DNA of 64,000 nucleotides, from NCBI RefSeq assembly GCF_024346955.1, contig NZ_AP024883.1, forward strand, positions 1,426,001 to 1,490,000, read 5' to 3'. Of the stretch, positions 43,411-51,656 are shown piece after piece. The position numbers were made by a program, and so were the translations under genes. This DNA comes from Vibrio mangrovi (lineage in GTDB: Bacteria > Pseudomonadota > Gammaproteobacteria > Enterobacterales > Vibrionaceae). The notes below the pieces were generated by a model. That model searched no databases. It saw only the letters and a program-made list of their open reading frames with translations, and was not told the origin of the DNA. Positions within the stretch are counted from its first letter, which is position 1, and every line of letters starts with the position of its first letter.

Positions 43411-44310
43411 ATGCAAGCACAACAACGCCTGAGAATTGCAGTTCAAAAGAAAGGTCGCCTGAGTAAAGAGTGTATGGCACTCCTGAAACAGTGCGGTGTG
43501 AAGTTTAATGTGATGGGGGAGCGTTTAGTCGTTCACTCACTGAATATGCCGATTGATTTACTCCTTGTCCGTGATGACGATATTCCGGGACTGATTATGG
43601 ATGGCGTCGTGGATCTGGGATTCGTCGGTGAGAATGTTCTTGAAGAAGTTCGTCTGGATCGTCTGGCCCTGAATGAACCAAATGATTTTGTTTCTCTGAG
43701 ACGTCTGGAATTTGGTGGATGTCGTTTGTCTATTGCGATCGATAAAGATAAGACTTACAACGGTCCTCAGGACCTGAATGGGATGAGAATTGCGACCACT
43801 TATCCTCATTTGCTAAAAGCTTATATGGATCGTGAAGATATTCCGTTTACAACCTGTATGCTGACAGGTTCTGTGGAGGTTGCACCAAGGGCTGGTCTGG
43901 CTGATGCAATTGCAGATTTAGTCTCAACAGGGGCAACATTAGAAGCGAATGGTCTCAGAGAAGTTGAGGTGATTTTCCAGTCTAAAGCGACACTGATCCA
44001 ACGTGCCGGCGACTTTGCTGCTGATAAAGCTGCATTGATTGACAGACTGCTGACCCGGATGCACGGTGTTCAACAGGCGAAAGAGTCAAAATATATCATG
44101 TTACATGCACCGGTTGATAAACTGGTCGATATCAAAGCACTGCTCCCAGGGGCAGAAGACCCGACTGTGTTGCCACTTTCTGCCGACAAATCAAAAGTTG
44201 CGGTTCATCTGGTCAGTTCAGAAAACCTGTTCTGGGAAACGATGGAGCAATTAAAAGCTCTGGGTGCCAGTTCGATTCTGGTCTTGCCAATTGAAAAAAT
44301 GATGGAGTAA
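43411..44310 (+). CDS. hisG: ATP phosphoribosyltransferase
   Basis: 299 residues, the long self-sufficient form with a C-terminal ACT-like regulatory domain, so no HisZ is needed. Joins ATP and PRPP in the first, histidine-inhibited step. Begins RLRIAVQKKGRLSKE; the PRPP loop is DLVSTGATLEANGL (about residue 168). First structural gene after the attenuator. Confidence 0.97.
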   Translation: MQAQQRLRIAVQKKGRLSKECMALLKQCGVKFNVMGERLVVHSLNMPIDLLLVRDDDIPGLIMDGVVDLGFVGENVLEEVRLDRLALNEPNDFVSLRRLEFGGCRLSIAIDKDKTYNGPQDLNGMRIATTYPHLLKAYMDREDIPFTTCMLTGSVEVAPRAGLADAIADLVSTGATLEANGLREVEVIFQSKATLIQRAGDFAADKAALIDRLLTRMHGVQQAKESKYIMLHAPVDKLVDIKALLPGAEDPTVLPLSADKSKVAVHLVSSENLFWETMEQLKALGASSILVLPIEKMME

Positions 44311-44315
44311 TCATA

Positions 44316-45614
44316 ATGAGAACTGTTGTATGGCAATCTTTAAGTAAAGAGCAGCAGGCCTCAGTTCTGGAGCGTCCGGCGATTACGGAAGGCGCGAACA
44401 TCACGGCTGCTGTGGCAGAAGTGATCGCGCAGGTTCGTCGGGACGGCGATCAGGCACTACGGGAACTGACTGCAAAATTTGACAAGGCAAGTCCGGAGAC
44501 GATTCGGGTTTCGGAACAGGAAATTGAAGCGGCTTCAGCTCGTCTTTCCGAGAATATGAAGCAGGCACTGGATCAGGCCTACACTAATATTGCGAAATTC
44601 CACAAGGCACAAATTCCTCAGCCGATTAAAGTGGAAACCATGCCAGGTGTGGTTTGTGAGCAAACCACGCGTCCTATCAATACTGTTGGTCTGTATATTC
44701 CCGGTGGAAGTGCGCCGCTTCCTTCAACCGTATTAATGCTGGGTGTTCCGGCTCAGATTGCCGGTTGCCGGAAAGTTGTACTATGTTCGCCTCCGCCGAT
44801 TGCCGATGAAATCCTGTATGTTGCGAAGTTATGCCAGATTGATGAAGTTTATAATGTCGGTGGTGGACAAGCGATTGCAGCCATGGCTTATGGGACGGAA
44901 TCAGTGGCAAAAGTTGATAAGATTTTTGGCCCCGGCAATGCGTATGTTACGGAAGCAAAACGTCAGGTTAGTAATGATTTCCGTGGTGCCGCGATTGATA
45001 TGCCGGCCGGACCTTCGGAAGTGATGGTGATTGCCGATGAAACTGCTGACCCTGATTTTATCGCTGCCGATCTGCTCAGTCAGGCTGAACACGGACCGGA
45101 TTCTCAGGTTGTACTGGTGACTCCGTCCCCTGTTCTGGCGGATCAGGTAACGGAAGCCGTGAAAACCCAGTTGAGTGTACTTTCCCGTGCTGCGACTGCT
45201 GAGAAAGCGTTAGCCTCCAGTCTGGTGATTATTTCTGAATCAATGACTCAGGCAATTTCTATTTCTAACTTTTACGGACCAGAACATTTGATTGTTCAGA
45301 CCAGGAATCCACGGGAATTGTTACCACTGTTGGATAATGCTGGTTCTATTTTCCTTGGAAGCTGGTCGCCAGAGTCTGCCGGAGATTACGCATCTGGAAC
45401 CAATCACGTGTTGCCAACCTATGGTTATACCAGAACCTATTCCAGTCTGGGGCTGGCTGACTTCAGTAAACGCATGACGGTACAGGAACTGTCAGCAGAA
45501 GGATTGCGCGGACTTGCTCCGACAGTCGTTGCTATGGCTGAGGCTGAAGGTCTGGATGCGCACAAACGTGCAGTGACTATTCGTGTTGAAAAACTAAATC
45601 AGGTGGAATCGTAA
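44316..45614 (+). CDS. hisD: Histidinol dehydrogenase
   Basis: 432 residues. Zn-dependent double oxidation of histidinol to histidine. Conserved GLYIPGGSAPLPSTVLMLGV, FGPGNAYVTEAKRQV, IDMPAGPSEVMVIAD and the zinc/catalytic region SQAEHGPDSQ and GPEHLIVQTRNP. Five bases after hisG; its stop overlaps the hisC start. Confidence 0.97.
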   Translation: MRTVVWQSLSKEQQASVLERPAITEGANITAAVAEVIAQVRRDGDQALRELTAKFDKASPETIRVSEQEIEAASARLSENMKQALDQAYTNIAKFHKAQIPQPIKVETMPGVVCEQTTRPINTVGLYIPGGSAPLPSTVLMLGVPAQIAGCRKVVLCSPPPIADEILYVAKLCQIDEVYNVGGGQAIAAMAYGTESVAKVDKIFGPGNAYVTEAKRQVSNDFRGAAIDMPAGPSEVMVIADETADPDFIAADLLSQAEHGPDSQVVLVTPSPVLADQVTEAVKTQLSVLSRAATAEKALASSLVIISESMTQAISISNFYGPEHLIVQTRNPRELLPLLDNAGSIFLGSWSPESAGDYASGTNHVLPTYGYTRTYSSLGLADFSKRMTVQELSAEGLRGLAPTVVAMAEAEGLDAHKRAVTIRVEKLNQVES

Positions 45615-46654
45615 TGGAAAAGCTTGCCAGAGAACAGGTTCAGAAACTAACGCCTTATATGTCTGCCCGACGGATCGGTGGAAGCGGGGATGTGTGGCTC
45701 AATGCCAATGAATCTCCTTTTGACAATGAATATCAACTGAATTTATCCGGACTGAACCGTTATCCCGGTTGCCAGCCTGAAGGCATGCTTTCGGCTTATG
45801 CAGCTTATGCCGGTGTTCAGCCAGAACAGGTATTGACAACCCGTGGGGCCGACGAAGGCATTGAGTTGATGGTCCGGGCCTTTTGTGAGCCGGGTGAAGA
45901 TGCCATCCTTTATTGTCCGCCAACTTATGGAATGTATGCGATCAGTGCTGAGACTATCGGTGTCGAACGAAGGGTTGTCCCACTAACGTCTGACTGGCAA
46001 CTGGATCTGCCGACAATCGAAGCCAGCCTGGATGGCGTAAAAGTTGTCTTTGTCTGTAGTCCGAATAACCCGACCGGTAATCTGGTGCGTCGGGAAGATA
46101 TTATTACACTGCTTGAGCTGACTAAAGACCGGGCAATCGTCGTGATGGATGAAGCCTATATCGATTTTTGTCCTGAAGCATCAACAGTAGATTTGCTGGC
46201 GCAGTATGAGAATCTGGCAATTCTACGCACGATGTCTAAGGCATTTGCGCTCGCCGGATTGCGCTGCGGTTATACTCTGGCGAATGCTGAGCTGATTCAG
46301 GTATTGCTGAAAGTCATCGCTCCTTATCCTGTTTCACTGCCGGTTGCTGAAATTGCTCAGCAGGCACTTTCAGAAAGTGGTCTGGCCCGGATGAAGTATC
46401 AGGTTCTGGACATTAATACCAATCGTGCTTATCTGCAGGCCGGGTTATCTGCAATTTCCGGAGTGAAAGTCTTCGACGGCTGGGGTAACTATCTGTTGGT
46501 CGAATTCCCTGATGGTGATGCTTTATTTAAAGCAACCTGGGATCACGGGATTATTCTGCGCAATTCACCGATCGAAAACTGTATCCGGATTAGTGCCGGT
46601 AACCGGGAAGAGTGCGAGAAGACATTAACTTTTATTCGTAACTATTATCAGTAA
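45614..46654 (+). CDS. hisC: Histidinol-phosphate aminotransferase
   Basis: 346 residues, PLP enzyme of class I/II. NANESPFDN near the start, SPNNPTGNLVRREDI, VVMDEAYIDFCPE and the PLP lysine in RTMSKAFALAGLRCGY. The ATG overlaps the hisD stop by one base, implying coupling. Confidence 0.97.
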   Translation: MEKLAREQVQKLTPYMSARRIGGSGDVWLNANESPFDNEYQLNLSGLNRYPGCQPEGMLSAYAAYAGVQPEQVLTTRGADEGIELMVRAFCEPGEDAILYCPPTYGMYAISAETIGVERRVVPLTSDWQLDLPTIEASLDGVKVVFVCSPNNPTGNLVRREDIITLLELTKDRAIVVMDEAYIDFCPEASTVDLLAQYENLAILRTMSKAFALAGLRCGYTLANAELIQVLLKVIAPYPVSLPVAEIAQQALSESGLARMKYQVLDINTNRAYLQAGLSAISGVKVFDGWGNYLLVEFPDGDALFKATWDHGIILRNSPIENCIRISAGNREECEKTLTFIRNYYQ

Positions 46655-46688
46655 CCCATGGTCTGACCGATAAGAAAAGGATGACTCC

Positions 46689-47762
46689 GTGAGTAAACAA
46701 CAGAAGATTTTATTTATTGACCGGGATGGCACGTTGATCATTGAGCCACCGATTGATTTTCAGGTGGACCGTCTGGATAAGCTAAAGTTCGAACCTGATG
46801 TGATTCCCAGTCTTCTGGCACTTCAGGATGCCGGATACCGTTTGGTGATGGTGACTAATCAGGATGGTTTAGGGACTGACAGCTATCCTCAGGCTGACTT
46901 CGATGCCCCGCATCAAATGATGATGGACATTTTTACTTCGCAGGGTGTTCGGTTCGATGATGTCCTGATCTGCCCGCATTTTGATGCAGACAACTGTACC
47001 TGCCGTAAACCAAAACTCGGGATGGTCAAAGAGTATTTACAGGAAGGGCGGGTTGATTTTCAGACTTCTGCGGTGATTGGTGATCGGGCAACTGATATGC
47101 AGTTAGCCGAAAATATGGCAATTCGCGGGATTCAGTACAATCCGGAGACGATGAGCTGGAAACAGATTGTGAAACTGTTGACTACATCTCCCAGAACGGC
47201 GGAGGTTATTCGCAGAACCAAAGAAACCGATATTGTCATTGCCGTGAATCTGGATGAAGCCGGTGGGAATAAAATCGAAACCGGACTGGGCTTTTTTGAC
47301 CACATGCTGGATCAGATTGCTACACATGGTGGTTTCAGATTAACCGCTCAGGTGAAAGGCGACCTTCATATTGATGACCATCATACTGTGGAAGATACAG
47401 CGCTGGCTCTGGGACAGGCTCTTAAAGAAGCGTTAGGAGACAAGCGTGGTATTGGTCGTTTTGGGTTCTCGCTGCCGATGGATGAGTGTCTGGCACAGTG
47501 TGCTTTGGATCTGTCCGGACGGCCTTATTTCAAATTTGACGCGCAGTTCTCCAGAGAACAGGTCGGTGATTTTTCAACAGAAATGACTTATCACTTCTTC
47601 CGCTCCCTGACCGATACTCTGGCTTGCACACTTCACCTCTCTTCAGCCGGTGAAAATGATCACCATATTATTGAAAGCCTGTTTAAGGTTTTTGGCCGGA
47701 CACTCCGTCAGGCAATTAAAGTTGAAGGGAATGAATTACCCAGTAGTAAAGGAGTTTTATAA
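46689..47762 (+). CDS. hisB: Bifunctional histidinol-phosphatase / imidazoleglycerol-phosphate dehydratase
   Basis: 357 residues. The N-terminal HAD phosphatase (DRDGTLIIEPP, then MVTNQDGLGT and Cys-rich CPHFDADNCTCRKPK zinc loop) is fused to the C-terminal dehydratase (about 170-357, with GLGFFDHMLDQIATHGGF and IDDHHTVEDTALALGQAL). It starts with GTG behind AAGGATG. Catalyses two non-consecutive steps. Confidence 0.97.
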   Translation: MSKQQKILFIDRDGTLIIEPPIDFQVDRLDKLKFEPDVIPSLLALQDAGYRLVMVTNQDGLGTDSYPQADFDAPHQMMMDIFTSQGVRFDDVLICPHFDADNCTCRKPKLGMVKEYLQEGRVDFQTSAVIGDRATDMQLAENMAIRGIQYNPETMSWKQIVKLLTTSPRTAEVIRRTKETDIVIAVNLDEAGGNKIETGLGFFDHMLDQIATHGGFRLTAQVKGDLHIDDHHTVEDTALALGQALKEALGDKRGIGRFGFSLPMDECLAQCALDLSGRPYFKFDAQFSREQVGDFSTEMTYHFFRSLTDTLACTLHLSSAGENDHHIIESLFKVFGRTLRQAIKVEGNELPSSKGVL

Positions 47763-48376
47763 TGACGAAAGCGAATGTTGTCATTATTGATACCGGTTGT
47801 GCCAATGTCTCATCTGTAAGATTTGCGGTGGAACGACTAGGATATTCGGTAACAATTTCAAAACAGCCGGATGTTGTACTGGCGGCTGATAAACTGTTTC
47901 TTCCCGGTGTTGGCACAGCCAAAGAAGCCATGAAGAACTTACAGGAACGTGATTTGATCGGTTTGGTCCGGCAAGTCGAAAAACCGTTGCTGGGAATTTG
48001 TCTGGGAATGCAGTTGCTTGGCAAATTGTCCGAAGAGAAAGTGATGGGCGGTAGTGATACTGTAGAATGTCTCGGCTTGTGTGACGGGGAAGTCAAGCTG
48101 ATGGACAGCGGGACTCTACCTTTGCCACATATGGGCTGGAACACCGTGACAGCTATACCGGGCAATCCATTGTTTAAAGGGATTGAAAGCGGACACCATT
48201 TTTATTTTGTCCATAGCTATGCCATGCCGGTAGGAGACTACACGATTGCTGAATGTGATTATGGTCATCCCTTCAGTGCGGCAATTCAGAGTGGTAACTA
48301 TTTCGGCGTTCAGTTCCACCCGGAACGTTCCAGTAAAGCCGGTGCGAAATTGATTCAAAACTTCTTGGAACTCTGA
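47762..48376 (+). CDS. hisH: Imidazole glycerol phosphate synthase, glutaminase subunit
   Basis: 204 residues. Class I glutamine amidotransferase; the nucleophile Cys is in LLGICLGMQLLG (about residue 80), and the His/Glu of the triad in FGVQFHPERSSKAG. It channels ammonia to HisF. The start overlaps the hisB stop by one base. Confidence 0.97.
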   Translation: MTKANVVIIDTGCANVSSVRFAVERLGYSVTISKQPDVVLAADKLFLPGVGTAKEAMKNLQERDLIGLVRQVEKPLLGICLGMQLLGKLSEEKVMGGSDTVECLGLCDGEVKLMDSGTLPLPHMGWNTVTAIPGNPLFKGIESGHHFYFVHSYAMPVGDYTIAECDYGHPFSAAIQSGNYFGVQFHPERSSKAGAKLIQNFLEL

Positions 48377-48398
48377 GAAGGATACAAGGGATATTGTT

Positions 48399-49136
48399 GT
48401 GATTATACCAGCATTAGATTTAATTGATGGTCAGGTTGTCCGCCTGTTTCAGGGGGATTACGGACAAGTGACCGAGTATAAAGTTGATCCGGTTGAGCAG
48501 TTCAACCTTTATCATCAGGCCGGTGCAGACTGGCTGCATCTGGTAGATCTTACCGGTGCAAAAGATACGGCAGCCCGTCAGCTGGATTTGATTGCCCGAT
48601 TATTGGCGGGAACACCGGCAAATATTCAGATCGGCGGTGGAGTCCGGACCGAGCAGGATGTTGTGGATCTGTTGCAGGCAGGTGCCCAGCGGGTAGTAGT
48701 CGGTTCGACTGCGGTAAAACAGCCGGAACTGGTGAAAGCATGGATGGAAAAATACGGGCCGGAAAAAATTGTTCTGGCACTGGATATTAATATCGACAGT
48801 ACGGGGCAGCGCCGGGTGGCTATTTCCGGTTGGCAGGAAGATTCCGGCGTGACGATTGAAGCACTGATTGCAGACTATCTGACTGTTGGACTGAAACATG
48901 TGCTGTGTACGGATATTTCCCGGGATGGCACGCTGACTGGTTCGAATGTTGACCTGTATGTTGACCTTTGTCGTCAGTACCCGCAAATTGCATTCCAGTC
49001 TTCCGGTGGTATCGGCTCTCTGGATGATATTCAGGCATTAAAAAGTTCCGGTGTGGCTGGTGTGATTGTCGGCCGGGCACTGTTGGATGGAAAATTTACA
49101 GCAGAGGAGGCATTTGCATGTTGGCAAAGCGTATAA
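48399..49136 (+). CDS. hisA: ProFAR isomerase
   Basis: 245 residues, beta/alpha barrel. Starts with GTG, giving IIPALDLIDGQVVRLFQGDY; phosphate-binding loops IQIGGGVRTEQDV and FQSSGGIGSLDDI are conserved. Isomerises ProFAR to PRFAR. The end overlaps hisF by 19 bases. Confidence 0.97.
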   Translation: MIIPALDLIDGQVVRLFQGDYGQVTEYKVDPVEQFNLYHQAGADWLHLVDLTGAKDTAARQLDLIARLLAGTPANIQIGGGVRTEQDVVDLLQAGAQRVVVGSTAVKQPELVKAWMEKYGPEKIVLALDINIDSTGQRRVAISGWQEDSGVTIEALIADYLTVGLKHVLCTDISRDGTLTGSNVDLYVDLCRQYPQIAFQSSGGIGSLDDIQALKSSGVAGVIVGRALLDGKFTAEEAFACWQSV

Positions 49137-49891
49137 TTCCTTGTCTTGATGTCAGAGATGGTCAGGTGGTTAAGGGAGTTCAGTTCCGCAACCATGAAAT
49201 TATCGGTGATATTGTCCCTCTGGCTAAGCGTTATGCAGAAGAAGGGGCCGATGAGCTGGTTTTTTATGATATCACTGCTTCCAGCGATGGGCGTGTGGTT
49301 GATAAAAGCTGGGTTCAGCGGGTGTCTGAAGTGATCGATATTCCGTTCTGTGTTGCCGGTGGAATTAAATCAGCAGCAGATGCGGCACGCATTCTTGAAT
49401 TCGGTGCAGATAAGGTCTCGATCAACTCTCCTGCATTGGCAAATCCACAACTGATTACTGAACTGGCTGATCGGTTCGGAGTGCAGTGTATCGTGGTTGG
49501 GATCGATTCCTATTTTGATCAGGAAACCGGGAAGTATCAGGTTTATCAGTTTACCGGAGATGAAAGCCGGACCAAAGCCACTCAGTGGGAAACCAGAGAC
49601 TGGGTTCAGGAGGTTCAGAAGCGAGGTGCCGGTGAGATCGTGCTGAACATGATGAATCAGGATGGTGTTCGCCAGGGATACGACATCCAGCAACTGAACA
49701 TGGTGCGTGAAGTTTGTCATGTGCCGTTAATTGCTTCCGGCGGTGCCGGTGAAATGGTGCACTTTGCTCAGGCATTTGTACAGGCTGATGTCGATGGTGC
49801 GTTGGCAGCATCTGTTTTCCATAAACAGATTATTAATATTGGTGAACTGAAACAGTATCTGAAGTCTGAAGGGATTGAGGTGAGATTATGA
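49118..49891 (+). CDS. hisF: Imidazole glycerol phosphate synthase, cyclase subunit
   Basis: 257 residues, beta/alpha barrel homologous to HisA. MLAKRIIPCLDVRDGQVVKG at the start, catalytic Asp11 (CLDVRDG), FCVAGGIKSAADA and the C-terminal IASGGAGEM. Works with HisH to close the imidazole ring and release AICAR. AGAGGAGG lies upstream within hisA. Confidence 0.97.
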   Translation: MLAKRIIPCLDVRDGQVVKGVQFRNHEIIGDIVPLAKRYAEEGADELVFYDITASSDGRVVDKSWVQRVSEVIDIPFCVAGGIKSAADAARILEFGADKVSINSPALANPQLITELADRFGVQCIVVGIDSYFDQETGKYQVYQFTGDESRTKATQWETRDWVQEVQKRGAGEIVLNMMNQDGVRQGYDIQQLNMVREVCHVPLIASGGAGEMVHFAQAFVQADVDGALAASVFHKQIINIGELKQYLKSEGIEVRL

Positions 49892-50520
49892 GTTGTACAG
49901 AGACGCTGGAATCCCTTTCCGGGCGGATCGATTGGGATAAAGTGGATGGATTGATTCCTGCTATTGTACAGGATTTTACATCCGGACAGGTGCTGATGAT
50001 GGGATATATGAATGCCCCGGCACTGGAAAAAACTCTGGAGACAGAGCAAGTTACATTTTTCTCCCGGACTAAACAGCGGTTATGGACCAAAGGAGAAACT
50101 TCCGGCAATGCGTTGCAATTGAAAAATATCGCGCTGGATTGTGACAACGATACATTGCTGGTTAAAGTGAATCCTGTTGGGCCGACCTGTCATACCGGCA
50201 CAACCAGTTGTTGGGATGCCGATCAGCAGGAAGAGTCACAAATGGTGTGGCTTCATCAATTGGAACAGCTTTTGGGAGAACGGAAGCAAGCTGATCCTGA
50301 ATCCTCTTATACCGCCAGTCTGTATGCCCGTGGCACCAAACGTATTTCGCAAAAAGTGGGTGAAGAAGGCGTTGAAGTCGCGCTTGCGGCGACGTCGGGT
50401 GATAAAGCGGAATTAGTCTGTGAATCTGCGGATTTAATTTATCATCTGCTGGTGTTGTTGCAGGATCAGGGTTTGTCGATGAATGATGTGATCGATAAGC
50501 TGAAAGAACGGCATAAATAA
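49888..50520 (+). CDS. hisI: Bifunctional PRA-CH / PRA-PH protein
   Basis: 210 residues (HisIE). N-terminal phosphoribosyl-AMP cyclohydrolase (FSRTKQRLWTKGETSGN, metal ligands in DCDNDTLLVKVNPVGPTCHT) fused to the C-terminal pyrophosphohydrolase (SLYARGTKRISQKVGEEGVE). Catalyses steps two and three. It overlaps hisF by four bases and is the last his gene. Confidence 0.97.
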   Translation: MSCTETLESLSGRIDWDKVDGLIPAIVQDFTSGQVLMMGYMNAPALEKTLETEQVTFFSRTKQRLWTKGETSGNALQLKNIALDCDNDTLLVKVNPVGPTCHTGTTSCWDADQQEESQMVWLHQLEQLLGERKQADPESSYTASLYARGTKRISQKVGEEGVEVALAATSGDKAELVCESADLIYHLLVLLQDQGLSMNDVIDKLKERHK

Positions 50521-50536
50521 TTAAAAATAAGCAACT

Positions 50537-50564
50537 AAATCAGCCCCGTCAGGGGCTGATTTCT
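50537..50564. terminator. Terminator of the his operon
   Basis: AAATCAGCCCC and GGGGCTGATTT form an 11-bp stem around GTCA followed by TTCTT. It overlaps the stop of the convergent rluE gene. Confidence 0.93.
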
Positions 50565-51226
50565 TGCCACTCTCCCGGTTGCAGGGAACCTAAGGTCATC
50601 TCACCCATTGAGTAGCGGATCAGGCGCAGGGTCGGATAGCCGATATGTGCAGTCATACGCCGGACCTGACGATTTCTCCCCTCAATAATTGTGATTGACA
50701 GCCAGGTGGTCGGAATTGCAGCCCGAAACCGGACCGGTGGAGTGCGCGGCCATACTTGTGGTTCGGATATAATTTCGACCACTGCGGGAAGTGTCGGACC
50801 ATCTTTCAGAGTGACACCATATCTGAGCTGATCGAGATCTGATTCCTCCGGTGCTCCTTCAACCTGAACCCAGTACGTCTTAGGGGATTTCGACTTGGGC
50901 TGAGTCAGCTTTGCCTGTAACTTGCCGTCGTTGGTTAATACCATCAGCCCTTCGCTATCCCGGTCCAGACGGCCGGCAGCATAAATATCTTTAATCGGAA
51001 TAAAATCAGCCAGCGTCTGGCGGCCGTCACCGTCTGTAAACTGACTCAGGGTATCGTAGGGTTTGTTGAACAGAATGACTTTCCTTGTATGAGGCGTAAC
51101 CGGTGGTTTTTGGGGGCCGGAACGTCTGGAACCATTGGTCGGCTGTTGAGACGGTTTTGATTTTTTTTTCCGGTTCTGATTCGGGTTACGACGCAATGAT
51201 GAAGGATTGCGTGACGGGAAAGACAT
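50549..51226 (-). CDS. rluE: 23S rRNA pseudouridine synthase E
   Basis: 225 residues. RsuA/RluB/E/F family without an S4 domain: a basic, Ser/Pro-rich N-terminal tail (1-45), then VILFNKPYDTLSQFTDGDGR, catalytic Asp in AAGRLDRDSEGLMVLTNDG and IIEGRNRQVRRMTAHIGYPT. Modifies one uridine in helix 89 of 23S rRNA by family analogy. Adjacent and divergent to icd, as in other gammaproteobacteria. Confidence 0.93.
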   Translation of the reverse strand: MSFPSRNPSSLRRNPNQNRKKKSKPSQQPTNGSRRSGPQKPPVTPHTRKVILFNKPYDTLSQFTDGDGRQTLADFIPIKDIYAAGRLDRDSEGLMVLTNDGKLQAKLTQPKSKSPKTYWVQVEGAPEESDLDQLRYGVTLKDGPTLPAVVEIISEPQVWPRTPPVRFRAAIPTTWLSITIIEGRNRQVRRMTAHIGYPTLRLIRYSMGEMTLGSLQPGEWQEISP

Positions 51227-51395
51227 GTTAACTTCCTTGCAAATTTGTAAATGAACTGTATTTCTGAGTTTTCACAATGTTGAGTTTAAGCTATCATTTG
51301 CGCGCTCTGATACGATAATGAAGTGTGGATGATAGACTATTTCTTCAGTTTCGTTTAATTATACTCAATCAGCCTGTCATTCGATAGGCGGCAAT

Positions 51396-51491
51396 ATACC
51401 CAGGCAGCTTCCGGTACGACGATGTTCACCAAATCGTACGAAGTGAACAGAAAGACTATCACACGATGCCCTGAAGTCGTTTGGGTATAGC
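51396..51491. repeat. Imperfect inverted-repeat element in the rluE-icd gap
   Basis: ATACCCAGGCAGCTTC (51397 on) and its partner GAAGTCGTTTGGGTAT (about 51475-51489) are inverted ends about 62 bases apart. Elements with ATACCCA ends and a GATGC motif are, from general knowledge, dispersed between genes of vibrios. A related degenerate copy lies near 61.35 kb. The rest of 51227-51656 shows no gene and should contain the icd promoter. Confidence 0.6.
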
Positions 51492-51656
51492 AACCATTCA
51501 CTCACGGATCCGTATCGGATATCGCTAAATGGCGACCTGATTCGGAATGAGTGGTTTAATTGATGATGGTTTGAACAATCGTTCAGCTCATCTCAGATAT
51601 TCACTAACTAACTGCCACAATCATATGGGGTTGTTAAGAACAGATAGGGAAATTTC

